Under the pieces are notes generated by a model. The model did not search any database. It was not told where the DNA came from and was given only the letters and a program-made list of their open reading frames with translations. From Candidatus Sulfurimonas marisnigri (GTDB lineage: Bacteria > Campylobacterota > Campylobacteria > Campylobacterales > Sulfurimonadaceae): a stretch of 64,000 nt of DNA. The stretch spans positions 930,001-994,000 of the forward strand of contig NZ_CP054493.1 of assembly GCF_015265475.1 (NCBI RefSeq), given 5' to 3'. Below, piece by piece: positions 35,882-45,500 of the stretch. A program made the translations under genes and the position numbers. Numbering within the stretch: position 1 is the stretch's first letter; each line of letters opens with the position of its first letter.

Positions 35882-36691
35882 ATGATGATGAAGTATGAGC
35901 AGATAACAATTTATCTGCAACATTTTTTAGATAATGAAGTTCGTAAGACAGGACTTAATAGAGTGGTTCTTGGGCTAAGTGGCGGACTTGATTCTGCGGT
36001 TGTAGCAGTGCTCGCCCAGAGAGTATTTAAAGATGATCTTCTTTGTGTGAAAATGCCATCGCAATACTCTTCAAAAAGTTCACTTCACGATGCTGATGAG
36101 CTCTGTCGTGATTTTGGTATTAATGTAATAACTGCCTCAATAGAGCCAATGCTAAAAGCATATGAAGAGTTGAATCCAGATATGGATAATCTAAGGAAGG
36201 GTAATATATCTTCTAGACTTAGAATGACAACCATCTTTGATATTTCAGCTAAAGAAAACGCTTTAGTTTTAGGGACAAGCAACAAGAGTGAGTTAATGTT
36301 AGGGTATGGAACACTCTACGGTGACCTCTCAAGTGCTATAAACCCAATCGGCGATTTATATAAAAGTGAAGTATTTGAGTTAGCAGAGTACCTTGGTGTT
36401 ACAAAAAGTATCATTAAAAAGCCTCCTTCTGCAGATTTGTGGGATGGGCAGAGTGATGAGGACGATTTAGGATATACATATGCACAGCTTGATGAAGTCA
36501 TGAAACTGTATGTAGAAGATAGGTTAAGTAAAGAAGAAATTGTAAATCAAGGTTTTAACGAAGATATGTTTGATATGATTATAAAGAAAATATTTCGTAA
36601 CCATTTTAAGAGAAAAATGCCAATTATTGCAAAGTTGACATCAAGAACTATTAATCACGATTTTAACTATCCAAGAGATATAACACTATAA
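35882..36691 (+). CDS. nadE: NAD+ synthase, ammonia-dependent
   Basis: Amidates nicotinic acid adenine dinucleotide to NAD+, the last step of NAD synthesis. The ATP pyrophosphatase loop is LGLSGGLDSAVVA near residue 30, followed by LVLGTSNKSELMLGYGTLYGD and KKPPSADLWDGQSDE. At 269 residues there is no glutaminase domain, so ammonia is the nitrogen donor. The gene begins with three ATG-rich codons (MMMK); AAAGG lies just before the first. Confidence 0.95.
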   Translation: MMMKYEQITIYLQHFLDNEVRKTGLNRVVLGLSGGLDSAVVAVLAQRVFKDDLLCVKMPSQYSSKSSLHDADELCRDFGINVITASIEPMLKAYEELNPDMDNLRKGNISSRLRMTTIFDISAKENALVLGTSNKSELMLGYGTLYGDLSSAINPIGDLYKSEVFELAEYLGVTKSIIKKPPSADLWDGQSDEDDLGYTYAQLDEVMKLYVEDRLSKEEIVNQGFNEDMFDMIIKKIFRNHFKRKMPIIAKLTSRTINHDFNYPRDITL

Positions 36692-36702
36692 AGGATTAGA
36701 AT

Positions 36703-37824
36703 ATGAAAATACCATTTTGTAAGTATGAAAGTAGTAGAGATGCACACTCAAATGTGAGTGATGTTTTAGATGGCGAAGATTTAAATCAGGTTGAAGAGTT
36801 AGAGAATGATTTCATATCTTATATTGGAGCAGACTATGCATTAGCAACGTCGCATGGTACTTCTGCGCTTCACTTAGCGATGTTGGCTTTAGACCTTAAG
36901 CGTGGTGATAAAATAGTGTGTTCTGTAAATACGCATCCTAATGTTCCTGAAGTAGTTCGTCATTTTGATGCAGAACCTACTTTTATAGATATAGATGCTG
37001 ATACATATAATATTAATCTTGACAAACTTGAAGCTTATCTGCAAGATAATCAGTCTAAAAAACTAAAGGCTGTAATAGTCACGCATGTTGCTGGTCAATG
37101 TGTAGATTTAGATAGACTTTACAATATGGCTAAAATTTACGATGTAAAAATTGTTGAAGATGCGAGCGAAGCTTTAGGCGCAACATATAATGGTAATAAA
37201 ATAGGCTCAACTGGTGCAGATATTACTTGTTTTAACTTCTCTTCTCACCTAAAAAAAGATGTTTGTAATGGCGGTATGCTCGTTTGCAACTCTGAGGATA
37301 TTATAAATAGAGCTAAGCTTTTAAGTTCACATGCTATGGTTAGAGATGAAGACTCTTTAGAATATATCTATGATGTTACAGATATTGGGTTTGATTACTC
37401 AATGAGTCAGTTAGATGCTGCGTATATTAGAGCGCAGATAAAAGAGCTAGATAACAACCTGCAAAGAGTGAAAGAGATTGCCAATATCTATAGTGATGCT
37501 CTTAAGAAAGTTGAACACATATCTATACCTAAACAAATTAGTGAGGAGCATCCATACTCTCTTTATATTATTAAAGTAGATAAGAATAGAGATTCATTCG
37601 CATTAGAGCTTAAAAAACAAGGTATTGAAGTTGGGCTACACTATATTCCGCTTCATTTTTTAACATATTATAAAACTAAGTATTCACTAAAAATAAATAA
37701 TTTTCCTACAGCCCTTACTAGTTATCAGCAAATTATGTCGTTGCCTATATATCCTAGTATGACAGATAGGGATGTTAAATTTGTGATAGACAAAATCAAG
37801 TTAGTTGCTTCTACAAGAGTTTAA
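36703..37824 (+). CDS. DegT/DnrJ/EryC1/StrS family aminotransferase
   Basis: PLP-dependent sugar aminotransferase family, 373 residues. It shows the ATSHGTSALHLAMLAL cofactor region, VEDASEALGATYNG and the PLP lysine context FNFSSHLKKDVCNGG, where the tandem Lys follows the usual H-x-x-K spacing. The C-terminal half has VGLHYIPLHFL and LPIYPSMTD. Such enzymes usually work on nucleotide-linked keto sugars for surface glycans, but no other sugar gene is close; it sits between nadE and lpxK, so a lipopolysaccharide role is a guess. A ribosome site GGATTAG precedes the ATG. Confidence 0.88.
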   Translation: MKIPFCKYESSRDAHSNVSDVLDGEDLNQVEELENDFISYIGADYALATSHGTSALHLAMLALDLKRGDKIVCSVNTHPNVPEVVRHFDAEPTFIDIDADTYNINLDKLEAYLQDNQSKKLKAVIVTHVAGQCVDLDRLYNMAKIYDVKIVEDASEALGATYNGNKIGSTGADITCFNFSSHLKKDVCNGGMLVCNSEDIINRAKLLSSHAMVRDEDSLEYIYDVTDIGFDYSMSQLDAAYIRAQIKELDNNLQRVKEIANIYSDALKKVEHISIPKQISEEHPYSLYIIKVDKNRDSFALELKKQGIEVGLHYIPLHFLTYYKTKYSLKINNFPTALTSYQQIMSLPIYPSMTDRDVKFVIDKIKLVASTRV

Positions 37825-37835
37825 AAAGATAAATA

Positions 37836-38759
37836 TTGAAAAAAACTATAGTCTTTTGGGTTGAAAAATACTTTTACAACCCAAGTTCTACTCAAAAACT
37901 TCTGTCCATTTTACTATTACCTCTAAGTTGGATTTACTGTTTAGTAATGTTTTTAAGATTTAAAAGCAAAGTGATAGAAGATTTTGGTGTAGATATTGTA
38001 AGTATTGGAAACCTTAGTGTTGGAGGAAGTGGAAAAACACCACTAGTTACTGCACTATCTTTAAAGTATAAAGATGTAGCGATAGTACTTCGTGGATATG
38101 GACGAGATAGTGTAGGTCTTTTTATTGTAAGTGATGGTAAGAATATCCTTTGTAACGTAAATACAAGTGGTGATGAGGCTATGATATATGCTCATAAAGT
38201 TCCACATGCAGTAGTTATAGTAAGTGAAGATAGAAAAGCTGGGATACATAAAGCAAAAGAGTTAGGCGCAAAAATTATATTTTTAGATGATGCTTATTCA
38301 AAGCACGACATAAAAAAACTGGACATTCTTATAGAAGTTAATAGTAGTAATAATTTTTGTTTGCCATCCGGACCCTTTAGAGAGAGACTTTGGACTTCAA
38401 AAGAGAGTGTTATTGTAAGAGATGGAATTGATTTTAAGCGTCATGTAGAGCTTGTAAATAAATATGATAAAATGTCATTAGTAACCGCAATAGCAAGACC
38501 ATCGCGTTTAGAAGATTATTTGCCACAGGTAGTTAGCAAAAACTACTTTGAAGATCATCACTCATTTGTAAAAAGTGAGATAGAAGAGATACTTAAGAAA
38601 GATGCTTCAGAATCGGTCTTGGTGACATATAAAGACTTTGTAAAATTAGAGTCATTTAATTTGACACTTTCGTTGTTGGACTTACATGTAGAAGTTGATA
38701 AAAGAATATTTACAATTATAGATAATTATAGAAGGAATAATGGTGCAAAAAAAGATTGA
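37836..38759 (+). CDS. lpxK: Tetraacyldisaccharide 4'-kinase LpxK
   Basis: Phosphorylates the 4' position of the lipid A disaccharide at the inner membrane. It has an N-terminal membrane-associated helix (LLSILLLPLSWIYCLVMFL), the P-loop GNLSVGGSGKTPLV, then VVIVSEDRKAGI and IIFLDDAYSKHD, where LDDxxxH holds the catalytic Asp-His pair. The start is TTG at 37836: no ATG is near and the protein then begins KKTIVFWVEKYFYNP, typical of the family in this phylum. At 307 residues it is slightly short. It overlaps argB by 20 bases. Confidence 0.92.
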   Translation: MKKTIVFWVEKYFYNPSSTQKLLSILLLPLSWIYCLVMFLRFKSKVIEDFGVDIVSIGNLSVGGSGKTPLVTALSLKYKDVAIVLRGYGRDSVGLFIVSDGKNILCNVNTSGDEAMIYAHKVPHAVVIVSEDRKAGIHKAKELGAKIIFLDDAYSKHDIKKLDILIEVNSSNNFCLPSGPFRERLWTSKESVIVRDGIDFKRHVELVNKYDKMSLVTAIARPSRLEDYLPQVVSKNYFEDHHSFVKSEIEEILKKDASESVLVTYKDFVKLESFNLTLSLLDLHVEVDKRIFTIIDNYRRNNGAKKD

Positions 38760-39594
38760 AACAGTAAAAACTCTGCTTGAGGCTTTGCCGTTTATTAAGC
38801 AGTTTAACAAAGAGATTATTGTTATAAAGTATGGTGGTTCGGCACAAGAATCACCTCAGTTAAAAGAGAAATTTGCTCAGGATATTTTACTTATGTATTT
38901 GGTTGGAATAAAGCCTGTTGTAATACATGGTGGAGGAAGACAGATTAATGAGATGCTTGATGCATTAAAGATTGAATCTAAATTTATAGATGGACAAAGA
39001 GTTACTTCCAAAGAGATTATGAGAATTGTAGAGATGGTTTTGAGTGGTGAGATAAATAAAGAGATTGTTTCTCTATTAAATTCTCATGGAGCAAAAGCTA
39101 TTGGAATTAGCGGTAAAGATGCTCACTTTATTACTGCAAAAGCAAAAGATTTTACTAAATGGGGACTTACTGGAAATATTACAGATGTAAAGTCTGAAGT
39201 AGTTTCTAACTTAATTGCAGAAAAGTTTATTCCAGTTATTGCACCTATAGCAGCTGGTGAAGAGATGGGACATCCTGGGTTTAACATTAATGCAGACTTG
39301 TGTGCTTCATATGTAGCAAAAGCAATTGGTGCAAATAAAATAATATTTTTAACTGATACTGCTGGAGTGTTAAACAATGATAAAGAACTTTTAAGTACAC
39401 TTACCAAAGATGAAATAGAAGCTCTTAAAGCAGACGGGACTATACATGGTGGCATGGTGCCAAAGGTTGATGCCTGTCTTGAAGCTATTGAGGGTGGAGT
39501 GGAAAAAGCACATATTATTGATGGAAGAATAGAGCATTCATTGTTGCTAGAACTCTTTACTTCAGAGGGTGTTGGTACTCAAATAGTTAAATAA
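38740..39594 (+). CDS. argB: Acetylglutamate kinase
   Basis: Second step of arginine synthesis, phosphorylating N-acetylglutamate. Motifs are IVIKYGGSAQ, VVIHGGGRQINEML, FNINADLCASYVAKAIGA and a closing GGMVPKVDACLEAIEGGV. At 284 residues it is the normal length, with an N-terminal helix (VKTLLEALPFIKQF) as in arginine-sensitive hexameric enzymes. AAGGA lies upstream. Other arg genes are elsewhere except argH at 49712. Confidence 0.95.
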   Translation: MVQKKIETVKTLLEALPFIKQFNKEIIVIKYGGSAQESPQLKEKFAQDILLMYLVGIKPVVIHGGGRQINEMLDALKIESKFIDGQRVTSKEIMRIVEMVLSGEINKEIVSLLNSHGAKAIGISGKDAHFITAKAKDFTKWGLTGNITDVKSEVVSNLIAEKFIPVIAPIAAGEEMGHPGFNINADLCASYVAKAIGANKIIFLTDTAGVLNNDKELLSTLTKDEIEALKADGTIHGGMVPKVDACLEAIEGGVEKAHIIDGRIEHSLLLELFTSEGVGTQIVK

Positions 39595-39638
39595 TTCTTT
39601 TTTAAGAGTGGCTATGGATTTTATAAATTTCAGTTTTA

Positions 39639-40781
39639 TTATTTTCTAGCCATTTTATAAAAAAGTTTCTGAGTAGAGATTTCTTTTGGAATTTCTACAT
39701 CGTTTAATAAGTTTTCACTTAAAATTTTTGCTAAGTATGGACCAAATACAAAGCCTCTGGAACCAAGAGCATTTATTACATGTATATTTGGATAGTACTC
39801 TAGTGCATCAAATGGGATTTTTGTACCATTTTTTATAGATGGGTGTTTTTCTACGGAGCTTTTATAATCAATAGCTTTTCCTATTACAGGAAAAAAACTT
39901 TTTATAGTTGCGCGTGCCCCTTTGAATATTTTTACGACTTCTAGGTTTTCTAATTTGATTAATTCATTTGCTTGAGTCAACAGAGAATCTATTTGATCTT
40001 TTTCACTGTCTACATAAAAGCCGCACTCATCACATGTAGTGTAACACTCTATCTCATTTGTTGCAAAGTGTCTTATCTGAGTTGCACCAATAGCCACAGT
40101 TCCATCATTTTTATTTGTTGAGACAGATATTGATTTATGAATATTAAAAGGGATTTTGGTTGTAGTCTTTACATCAATTTTAAGGCCAAATACATGTGTT
40201 ATTGCCATGTATGGAACTTTTACTAAAGAGCTACTTCCGCCTTGAGCTAAAATTATATTTTTTGCTCTAATGTCGTCTATATTGTAAAAACCGTCTTCAA
40301 AGGTTAATTTCTTGATATCTTTTATGTATAAATCACAGTTTTCAAGCAGTTTAGTGCAGACTGTTAGAGGGTTTATAACAGCCGCATTTTCATAGTAATA
40401 CCCATCTATTTCTTTGAAGTTTTTCGATATGTCTTGTAATTTTTTGTTGTCATAATACCCATATGAGAGAGCATTGTCTTTTAGTTTATTAAGCTCAAAA
40501 TTATCATTAGGAACCCTTAAAACACCTTTTTTATTCACGGCTTCAGGAATTAACTTTTCATAAAAATCTATAGAGAACTCTAGGGCACTATTTACAAAAT
40601 TATTGTAAAGGTTCTCTTTACCAGGAAGAGGAGATAAGAATGCCCCTGCCGCTCCACTTGCCCCCCGTGCTATCCCTTTTCTATCAATAACAGCTATTTT
40701 TTTAGCACTTTTTTGCAGGGCATAAGATATGTTACATCCTGCACTTCCGGCTCCAATAATTATAAAGTCATATGTTTTCAT
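39639..40781 (-). CDS. FAD-dependent oxidoreductase, MnmC oxidase-like
   Basis: DAO-fold flavoprotein of 380 residues. It starts with the FAD-binding IIIGAGSAGCNISYAL. The next stretch, ARGASGAAGAFLSPLPGK followed by LEFSIDFYEKL, resembles the oxidase domain of MnmC, which processes cmnm5(s2)U34 in tRNA. MnmC of E. coli is a fusion with a methyltransferase domain that is absent here. The C-terminal NALGSRGFVFGPYLAKIL fits the same family. Other DAO amino-acid oxidases are possible, so no symbol is given. It stands alone, in opposite orientation to its neighbours. Confidence 0.75.
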   Translation of the reverse strand: MKTYDFIIIGAGSAGCNISYALQKSAKKIAVIDRKGIARGASGAAGAFLSPLPGKENLYNNFVNSALEFSIDFYEKLIPEAVNKKGVLRVPNDNFELNKLKDNALSYGYYDNKKLQDISKNFKEIDGYYYENAAVINPLTVCTKLLENCDLYIKDIKKLTFEDGFYNIDDIRAKNIILAQGGSSSLVKVPYMAITHVFGLKIDVKTTTKIPFNIHKSISVSTNKNDGTVAIGATQIRHFATNEIECYTTCDECGFYVDSEKDQIDSLLTQANELIKLENLEVVKIFKGARATIKSFFPVIGKAIDYKSSVEKHPSIKNGTKIPFDALEYYPNIHVINALGSRGFVFGPYLAKILSENLLNDVEIPKEISTQKLFYKMARK

Positions 40782-40844
40782 TGTGCGATTATATGAAAAT
40801 AAGGCTTAATAACAGGTGTTAAGCCATTATTGTTATAGTGATGA

Positions 40845-40850
40845 TATAAT
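40845..40850 (+). promoter_or_regulatory. Probable promoter for the 40880 gene run
   Basis: TGATATAAT (40842-40850) has TG one base before a perfect TATAAT. It is 30 bases before the start of the DUF2018 gene and is the only strong promoter-like site I saw before the tightly packed genes that run to hemC. Confidence 0.5.
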
Positions 40851-40879
40851 ATATAAAATATAAAATATAGGAAGTATTG

Positions 40880-41161
40880 ATGTACGGAATGTTTGAAGAT
40901 GAAGATGATATTTTTATGGGTTCACCTGAAAGTAAGTTGATGGATGTAATATTTAATGCTAATAATGATGTTGTAAGATTTGACTTGGCTAATTTTATTA
41001 AAAGAAGAGCTTTGATGGAGTTATTTATAAATGAACATTTTGGTGATGATTTTGACAAAAAAATAGATATGTTTAAAATCGAAAATAGTGATTTAGTTGA
41101 AAATAAAACAAAAAGCCTATATATAGAGCTAATGGGTGAAATACTTTCAAAAAGTGAATAA
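40880..41161 (+). CDS. DUF2018 family protein
   Basis: 93 residues, strongly acidic, with no signal peptide. The start YGMFEDEDDIFMGSPESKL and the following helical stretch are typical of the DUF2018 family that I know from Campylobacterota. Members are short helical proteins of unknown function. The ATG at 40880 is preferred since AGGAAG lies upstream; a TTG immediately before it is in frame. The next gene begins right after its stop. Confidence 0.75.
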   Translation: MYGMFEDEDDIFMGSPESKLMDVIFNANNDVVRFDLANFIKRRALMELFINEHFGDDFDKKIDMFKIENSDLVENKTKSLYIELMGEILSKSE

Positions 41162-41578
41162 TTGAAGCATTTTTTAAAAGTTTTCACTTTTTTACTGTTT
41201 AGTTTTGGTTTAATTTTTGCTAATGAGTTTAAAGAAATTAAAGAAATATCCTTGAAAAAGGATGAGCAAAAGAAAATTCTTGTAAAATACGACGACAAAG
41301 AGAAGCTTTTTGAATTTAGATGGACACTTTATAAAAATGGTGGACTTGTGATTTTGAGGTCATACGACACAATTGTAGCTCAAAATGTACTTTATTTAAG
41401 GAATCAAAACAAAAGTTTTAGACTTATTTTGAAGCCTAGGGGGTCTGGTTTTTTTACTGAGCCATATGTGTTAGTTAGATTTAAAGAGTTTAACCATGAC
41501 ACAGGAGAAGCAAAGTTTGAACTTCTCCTGTCTGATGGTAGTGGAAGTATTGAGTTGAAGTATTTAAAAAATAATTAA
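41162..41578 (+). CDS. Secreted or periplasmic protein of unknown function
   Basis: 138 residues beginning with a signal peptide (FLKVFTFLLFSFGLIFA, cleavage near ANEF). The mature part is basic and beta-rich (ILVKYDDKEKLFEFRWTLYK, VLVRFKEFNHD, FELLLSDGSGSIELKYLKNN). No family is recognised. The start is TTG directly at the end of the DUF2018 gene; no ATG lies in the first part of the frame, so the TTG is needed to include the signal peptide. Nine bases separate it from the prenyl synthase. Confidence 0.65.
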   Translation: MKHFLKVFTFLLFSFGLIFANEFKEIKEISLKKDEQKKILVKYDDKEKLFEFRWTLYKNGGLVILRSYDTIVAQNVLYLRNQNKSFRLILKPRGSGFFTEPYVLVRFKEFNHDTGEAKFELLLSDGSGSIELKYLKNN

Positions 41579-41587
41579 AGAGAGCTA

Positions 41588-42475
41588 ATGCAAAGAGTAG
41601 AAGACGAAATAGCAAGATTGATTAAAGAGATAGATTATGATGAAGTTACTCGTCTTTTTGAGATGTTGTCTGGTGGGAAAAGACTTCGAGCAAAGTTGAT
41701 TCTAAAAATTGCAAGTAGTTCTCCTGAAGCTCCTCTTTTGGCTGCTATTGTAGAGCTTATTCATGCTGCTAGCTTGTTACATGATGATGTTATTGATGAA
41801 GCTAACCTTAGACGTGGAATGCCATCTGTTAATGCTACAGATGGTAGTAAAACGGCTGTTATGCTTGGGGATATTCTATACTCAAAAGCCTTTACTGAAT
41901 TAGTTTCATTTGACAAAGATGTTGCTAGAGTAATAGCATCTTCTGTTACTGCTCTTTCTAAGGGTGAGATGATGGATGTTAAGATGGCAGATGAGTTTAA
42001 CTATAATGAAGATAAATATCTTGACATGTTGTATCTTAAAACTGCTACTTTAATCGAGGCTGCAGCTGAAGCTAGTGCAATTTTGGTTGGTAAAGATTCT
42101 ACTTCTCATGCACTTTATGGAAGAAACCTTGGACTCTCTTTTCAGATTATTGATGATATTTTAGACATTACAGCAGATGAAGAGACTCTTGGTAAACCGG
42201 CTATGAATGATTATGTTGAGGGTAAATGCACACTACCGTATATATATTTGTATAAGCTCTTAAATGAAGAAGATAAAAAAAGATTAGTATCTCTTCATGC
42301 ACAACCTTTGAACGAGGAAGATAGTTCTTGGATCAAAATGAAGATGAATGAGCATAAAACAATAGAAAAATCATTTGAACTAGCTGCAAAACTTTCAAAT
42401 GAAGCTATGAATGCTATGAAAGATGACTCTGAATTAGTCTCAATATTACAAACTATGATAAAAAGAAGTTACTAA
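41588..42475 (+). CDS. Polyprenyl diphosphate synthase
   Basis: Trans-prenyltransferase of 295 residues that lengthens isoprenoid diphosphates, probably for the menaquinone side chain. The first aspartate-rich motif is LLHDDVIDEA, which has DDxxD spacing, and the second is QIIDDILDIT; GGKRLRAKL binds the substrate phosphate. Residues before the first motif (AASL) are small, which in this family favours long-chain products such as octaprenyl, but I cannot fix the chain length. It ends at the base where hemA starts. Confidence 0.92.
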   Translation: MQRVEDEIARLIKEIDYDEVTRLFEMLSGGKRLRAKLILKIASSSPEAPLLAAIVELIHAASLLHDDVIDEANLRRGMPSVNATDGSKTAVMLGDILYSKAFTELVSFDKDVARVIASSVTALSKGEMMDVKMADEFNYNEDKYLDMLYLKTATLIEAAAEASAILVGKDSTSHALYGRNLGLSFQIIDDILDITADEETLGKPAMNDYVEGKCTLPYIYLYKLLNEEDKKRLVSLHAQPLNEEDSSWIKMKMNEHKTIEKSFELAAKLSNEAMNAMKDDSELVSILQTMIKRSY

Positions 42476-43779
42476 TGCACTATCTGAATATAAGTTTTTC
42501 ACATAAAAATTCAACTATGGAGATTAGAGAAAAATTATCTTACTCTGATCAATATCATTTAAACGCATGCTTAACAAAGCTACATAATCATGAAGCAATA
42601 AATGAAGTTATGCTTATATCTACATGTAATAGAATGGAAGTGTTTTCTAGCTGTAATGATGTGAGGTTAGCTACAGAACATGTCTTTGCAATGCTTAGTG
42701 AACACTCAGAAATAAGTGTAGATGAGCTTGAGGGGCGTGCCGATGTTTTTGATGACAGTAGTGCTATACATCATCTATTTGCAGTTGCCTCTTCTCTTGA
42801 CTCTATTGTAGTTGGTGAGACACAGATTGCAGGGCAGATAAAAGATGCATTTAGATATGCAGGAGACCATAACTTTGGTGGCAAAAAACTTGCGCGCGCA
42901 GTTCATCATGCTTTTAAGTGTGCAGCAAAAGTTAGAAACATAACAGATATATCTTCTAAGCCGGTTTCCATTGCAAGTGTGGCAGTCTCACTTCTAAAGT
43001 CTGTTTTGAAAGAGATAGATGGCAAAAAAGCACTAATAATTGGTGTAGGAGAGATGTCAGAGATAACTGCTAAGCACTTGCTCTCAAGTGGCGCAGATGT
43101 TTATGTTATGAATAGAACAAAAGAACATGCGGATGCTTTTGCAGAAGCTAATGGCACTAAAGTTTTAGACTATAGCGAATTGCCTATTGCTGTAAATGAG
43201 TTTGAAATTTTATTTACTGCAACATCAGCACCTAAAGCTATTATTACAGATGAGCTAATAAAACCTTGTGACTTTGATAGATATTGGTTTGATATGGCAT
43301 TGCCTCGTGATATCAGTTGCCATAAAGATGAACGCATTAATTTATATGTTATAGACGATTTAAAAAATATTGTTGATGAAAATATGAGTGCTAGAGAAGA
43401 TAGCGCAAGAATGGCCCATGGTATTGTTGGAAGGAGTACTGTTGAGTTCTTTGAACTACTAGATACTCTTGATGTCGAACCAATTATAAAAGAGATATAC
43501 AGTAAAGCTTTTGAAGCTGCTAATGCGGAGAGTGACAGAGTGATTAACAGCGGCTATATCCCAAAAGAGTATTCTGATCAAGTTCGTAAAATGGGGGAAC
43601 AGGTAATAAAAAGATTTTTGCATGATATGACATATAAGATGAGAAATAATTCTGACGAGTCAAAGTCAGATACAATGGCTGGCGCAATGCTCTCTAGTAT
43701 GAAAAAGCATAGTTGCGATGCTCCAAATGGTCATGCCTGTGAATTTTTTGTTAAAGGAAAGATAAATGAGAAGAAGTAG
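42475..43779 (+). CDS. hemA: Glutamyl-tRNA reductase
   Basis: First step of haem synthesis from glutamyl-tRNA by the C5 pathway. The catalytic cysteine is C51 in [11 protein letters not shown], followed by [18 protein letters not shown], the NADPH-binding [12 protein letters not shown] and the C-terminal dimerisation region. Length 434 is normal. It overlaps the stop of the prenyl synthase and the start of proS, so this is a polycistronic run; hemC follows three genes later. Confidence 0.95.
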   Translation: MHYLNISFSHKNSTMEIREKLSYSDQYHLNACLTKLHNHEAINEVMLISTCNRMEVFSSCNDVRLATEHVFAMLSEHSEISVDELEGRADVFDDSSAIHHLFAVASSLDSIVVGETQIAGQIKDAFRYAGDHNFGGKKLARAVHHAFKCAAKVRNITDISSKPVSIASVAVSLLKSVLKEIDGKKALIIGVGEMSEITAKHLLSSGADVYVMNRTKEHADAFAEANGTKVLDYSELPIAVNEFEILFTATSAPKAIITDELIKPCDFDRYWFDMALPRDISCHKDERINLYVIDDLKNIVDENMSAREDSARMAHGIVGRSTVEFFELLDTLDVEPIIKEIYSKAFEAANAESDRVINSGYIPKEYSDQVRKMGEQVIKRFLHDMTYKMRNNSDESKSDTMAGAMLSSMKKHSCDAPNGHACEFFVKGKINEKK

Positions 43780-45070
43780 AGCGTTTATACCAACAACAAA
43801 AGAGGCTCCTTCTGATGCAACCTTACCGTCACACCAGTTTTTAGTGCGAGGCGGTTTTATAAATCAGCAAGGTGCCGGACTTTATAACTTTATGCCATTA
43901 GGAAAAATTGTATTAGAAAAGATAAGAACTGTTGTAAAAGAAGAGTTGGACAACGCCGGCTGCAATGAAGTACAACTTAGTTTTATAACACCAATCAGTT
44001 TATGGGATAGAAGTGGTCGCTCTGATACAATGGGAAAAGAGATGCTTCGTATCTCTGATAGGCATCAAAATGACTTTGTATTAAGCCCTACAAATGAAGA
44101 GGCTATGGTAGAGTTAGTTAAAAATAGAGTAACTAGCTATAAAGACTTGCCTTTAAATTTATATCAAATCAATACTAAGTTTCGTGATGAAGCAAGACCA
44201 AGATATGGACTCTTACGAGGTCGTGAATTTTTGATGAAAGATGGATATTCATTTCATGCTTCAACAGAGGATATGGTTAGGGAATTTGATTTAATGGAAT
44301 CAACTTATAAAAAGATTTTTACTAGACTTGGACTTGACTTTAGAGTAGTTGAGGCTGATAGTGGAGCTATTGGTGGAACTGGAAGTAAAGAGTTTCATGT
44401 TTTAGCAGATAGTGGAGAAGATACTATCGTTGTATGTAAAAGTTGTGATTATGGAGCAAATATAGAAACTATATTTGAGAGTGAAGAAGAGGTTGATGCT
44501 TTAAATGAGAAATCTTATGAAGAGTTACAAACAAAACAACTGGATGAAAGATGTACATGTGGTTCTGATCTTAGTTTTAAAAAAGGAATTGAAGTTGGAC
44601 ATATTTTTCAATTGGGCACTAAATACTCGAGCGCTTTAGAAGCAAACTTTAGTGATGAAAATGGCAAACCAAAACCTTTTGAGATGGCCACTTTTGGTAT
44701 AGGTGTTAGCAGACTTGTTGCCGCTGTAATAGAGCAAAATCATGATGAATACGGTTGTGTTTGGACTAAAGAAACAGCTCCATATATGGTTAATATTATG
44801 ATTTCTAATATTAAAGATGAGGCACAAAGTACACTGGGAGAAGAGTTGTACTTAAAACTTTTAGGTGAAAATGTTGAAGTTATGCTTGATGATAGAAAAG
44901 ATAGATTTGGCTTTAAAATGAAAGATGCTGAACTTATTGGTTTTCCATACACTGTAATTATAGGAAAAGAGTTAGAGAATGGACTTGTTCAAATATATGA
45001 TAGAAAATCAAAAGAAAAAACTTCAGTTAAGATAGGTGATATTTATAAAAATATTATGGAGTTAATCTAA
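43766..45070 (+). CDS. proS: Prolyl-tRNA synthetase lacking the editing insertion
   Basis: Class II synthetase that charges tRNA-Pro. Motif 1 lies in [19 protein letters not shown], motif 2 in [21 protein letters not shown] and motif 3 in [15 protein letters not shown], and the C-terminal anticodon domain is present. Length is only 434. Bacterial enzymes of this type usually have about 570 residues because an editing (INS) domain of about 180 residues lies between motifs 2 and 3. Here the stretch from GANIETIF to [11 protein letters not shown] is only about 45 residues, keeping the CTCG half of a zinc-ribbon-like element. The gene overlaps hemA by 14 bases. Confidence 0.93.
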   Translation: MRRSRAFIPTTKEAPSDATLPSHQFLVRGGFINQQGAGLYNFMPLGKIVLEKIRTVVKEELDNAGCNEVQLSFITPISLWDRSGRSDTMGKEMLRISDRHQNDFVLSPTNEEAMVELVKNRVTSYKDLPLNLYQINTKFRDEARPRYGLLRGREFLMKDGYSFHASTEDMVREFDLMESTYKKIFTRLGLDFRVVEADSGAIGGTGSKEFHVLADSGEDTIVVCKSCDYGANIETIFESEEEVDALNEKSYEELQTKQLDERCTCGSDLSFKKGIEVGHIFQLGTKYSSALEANFSDENGKPKPFEMATFGIGVSRLVAAVIEQNHDEYGCVWTKETAPYMVNIMISNIKDEAQSTLGEELYLKLLGENVEVMLDDRKDRFGFKMKDAELIGFPYTVIIGKELENGLVQIYDRKSKEKTSVKIGDIYKNIMELI

Positions 45071-45071
45071 G

Positions 45072-45500
45072 ATGATTTACTTTGTAGTATATCTATTTTT
45101 AGAAGTACTTGTATCAGTAAATATCTCATCATATATTGGTGGTTTGGCAACATTTTTAGAGATAATGTTAAGTGCTTTTTTTGGAATATCAATATTAATA
45201 AATTTTAGAAAAACATTAACAGAGAACATGACGGCTGTATCTTATAGCTGTATAGATTTGGAGCAGTTTCAACGACTAAATCTTTTCACAATACTTGGTG
45301 GTATTTTACTAATTATACCTGGTTTTTTAACAGATATATTTGGCATATTATTACAGTTTAGTGCTTTTACTACCATGGCTGTTAATCGTTATAATGTAAA
45401 ATCAGGAAACTGTAAAACAAATTTTAAAACTAAAAATATAAAAAAGGATATAGATGTCATCGATGTTGAAATTATTAGCGATAACAGTTCTACTAAGTAG
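45072..45500 (+). CDS. fxsA: FxsA family membrane protein
   Basis: 142 residues with two or three membrane helices (YFVVYLFLEVLVSVNISSYI, FLEIMLSAFFGISILI, LFTILGGILLIIPGFLTDI) and the family signature GGILLIIPGFLTDIFG. FxsA of E. coli relieves F plasmid exclusion of phage T7; its normal role is not known. A charged C-terminal tail extends into the next gene, which overlaps by 47 bases. Confidence 0.85.
   Translation: MIYFVVYLFLEVLVSVNISSYIGGLATFLEIMLSAFFGISILINFRKTLTENMTAVSYSCIDLEQFQRLNLFTILGGILLIIPGFLTDIFGILLQFSAFTTMAVNRYNVKSGNCKTNFKTKNIKKDIDVIDVEIISDNSSTK

Noticed and set aside
40819-41298. Minus-strand open frame of 159 codons opposite DUF2018 and the next gene
   Set aside because: Composition is Ser, Leu, Ile and Lys rich in the manner of antisense AT-rich DNA; the plus-strand genes have proper signals and known features.
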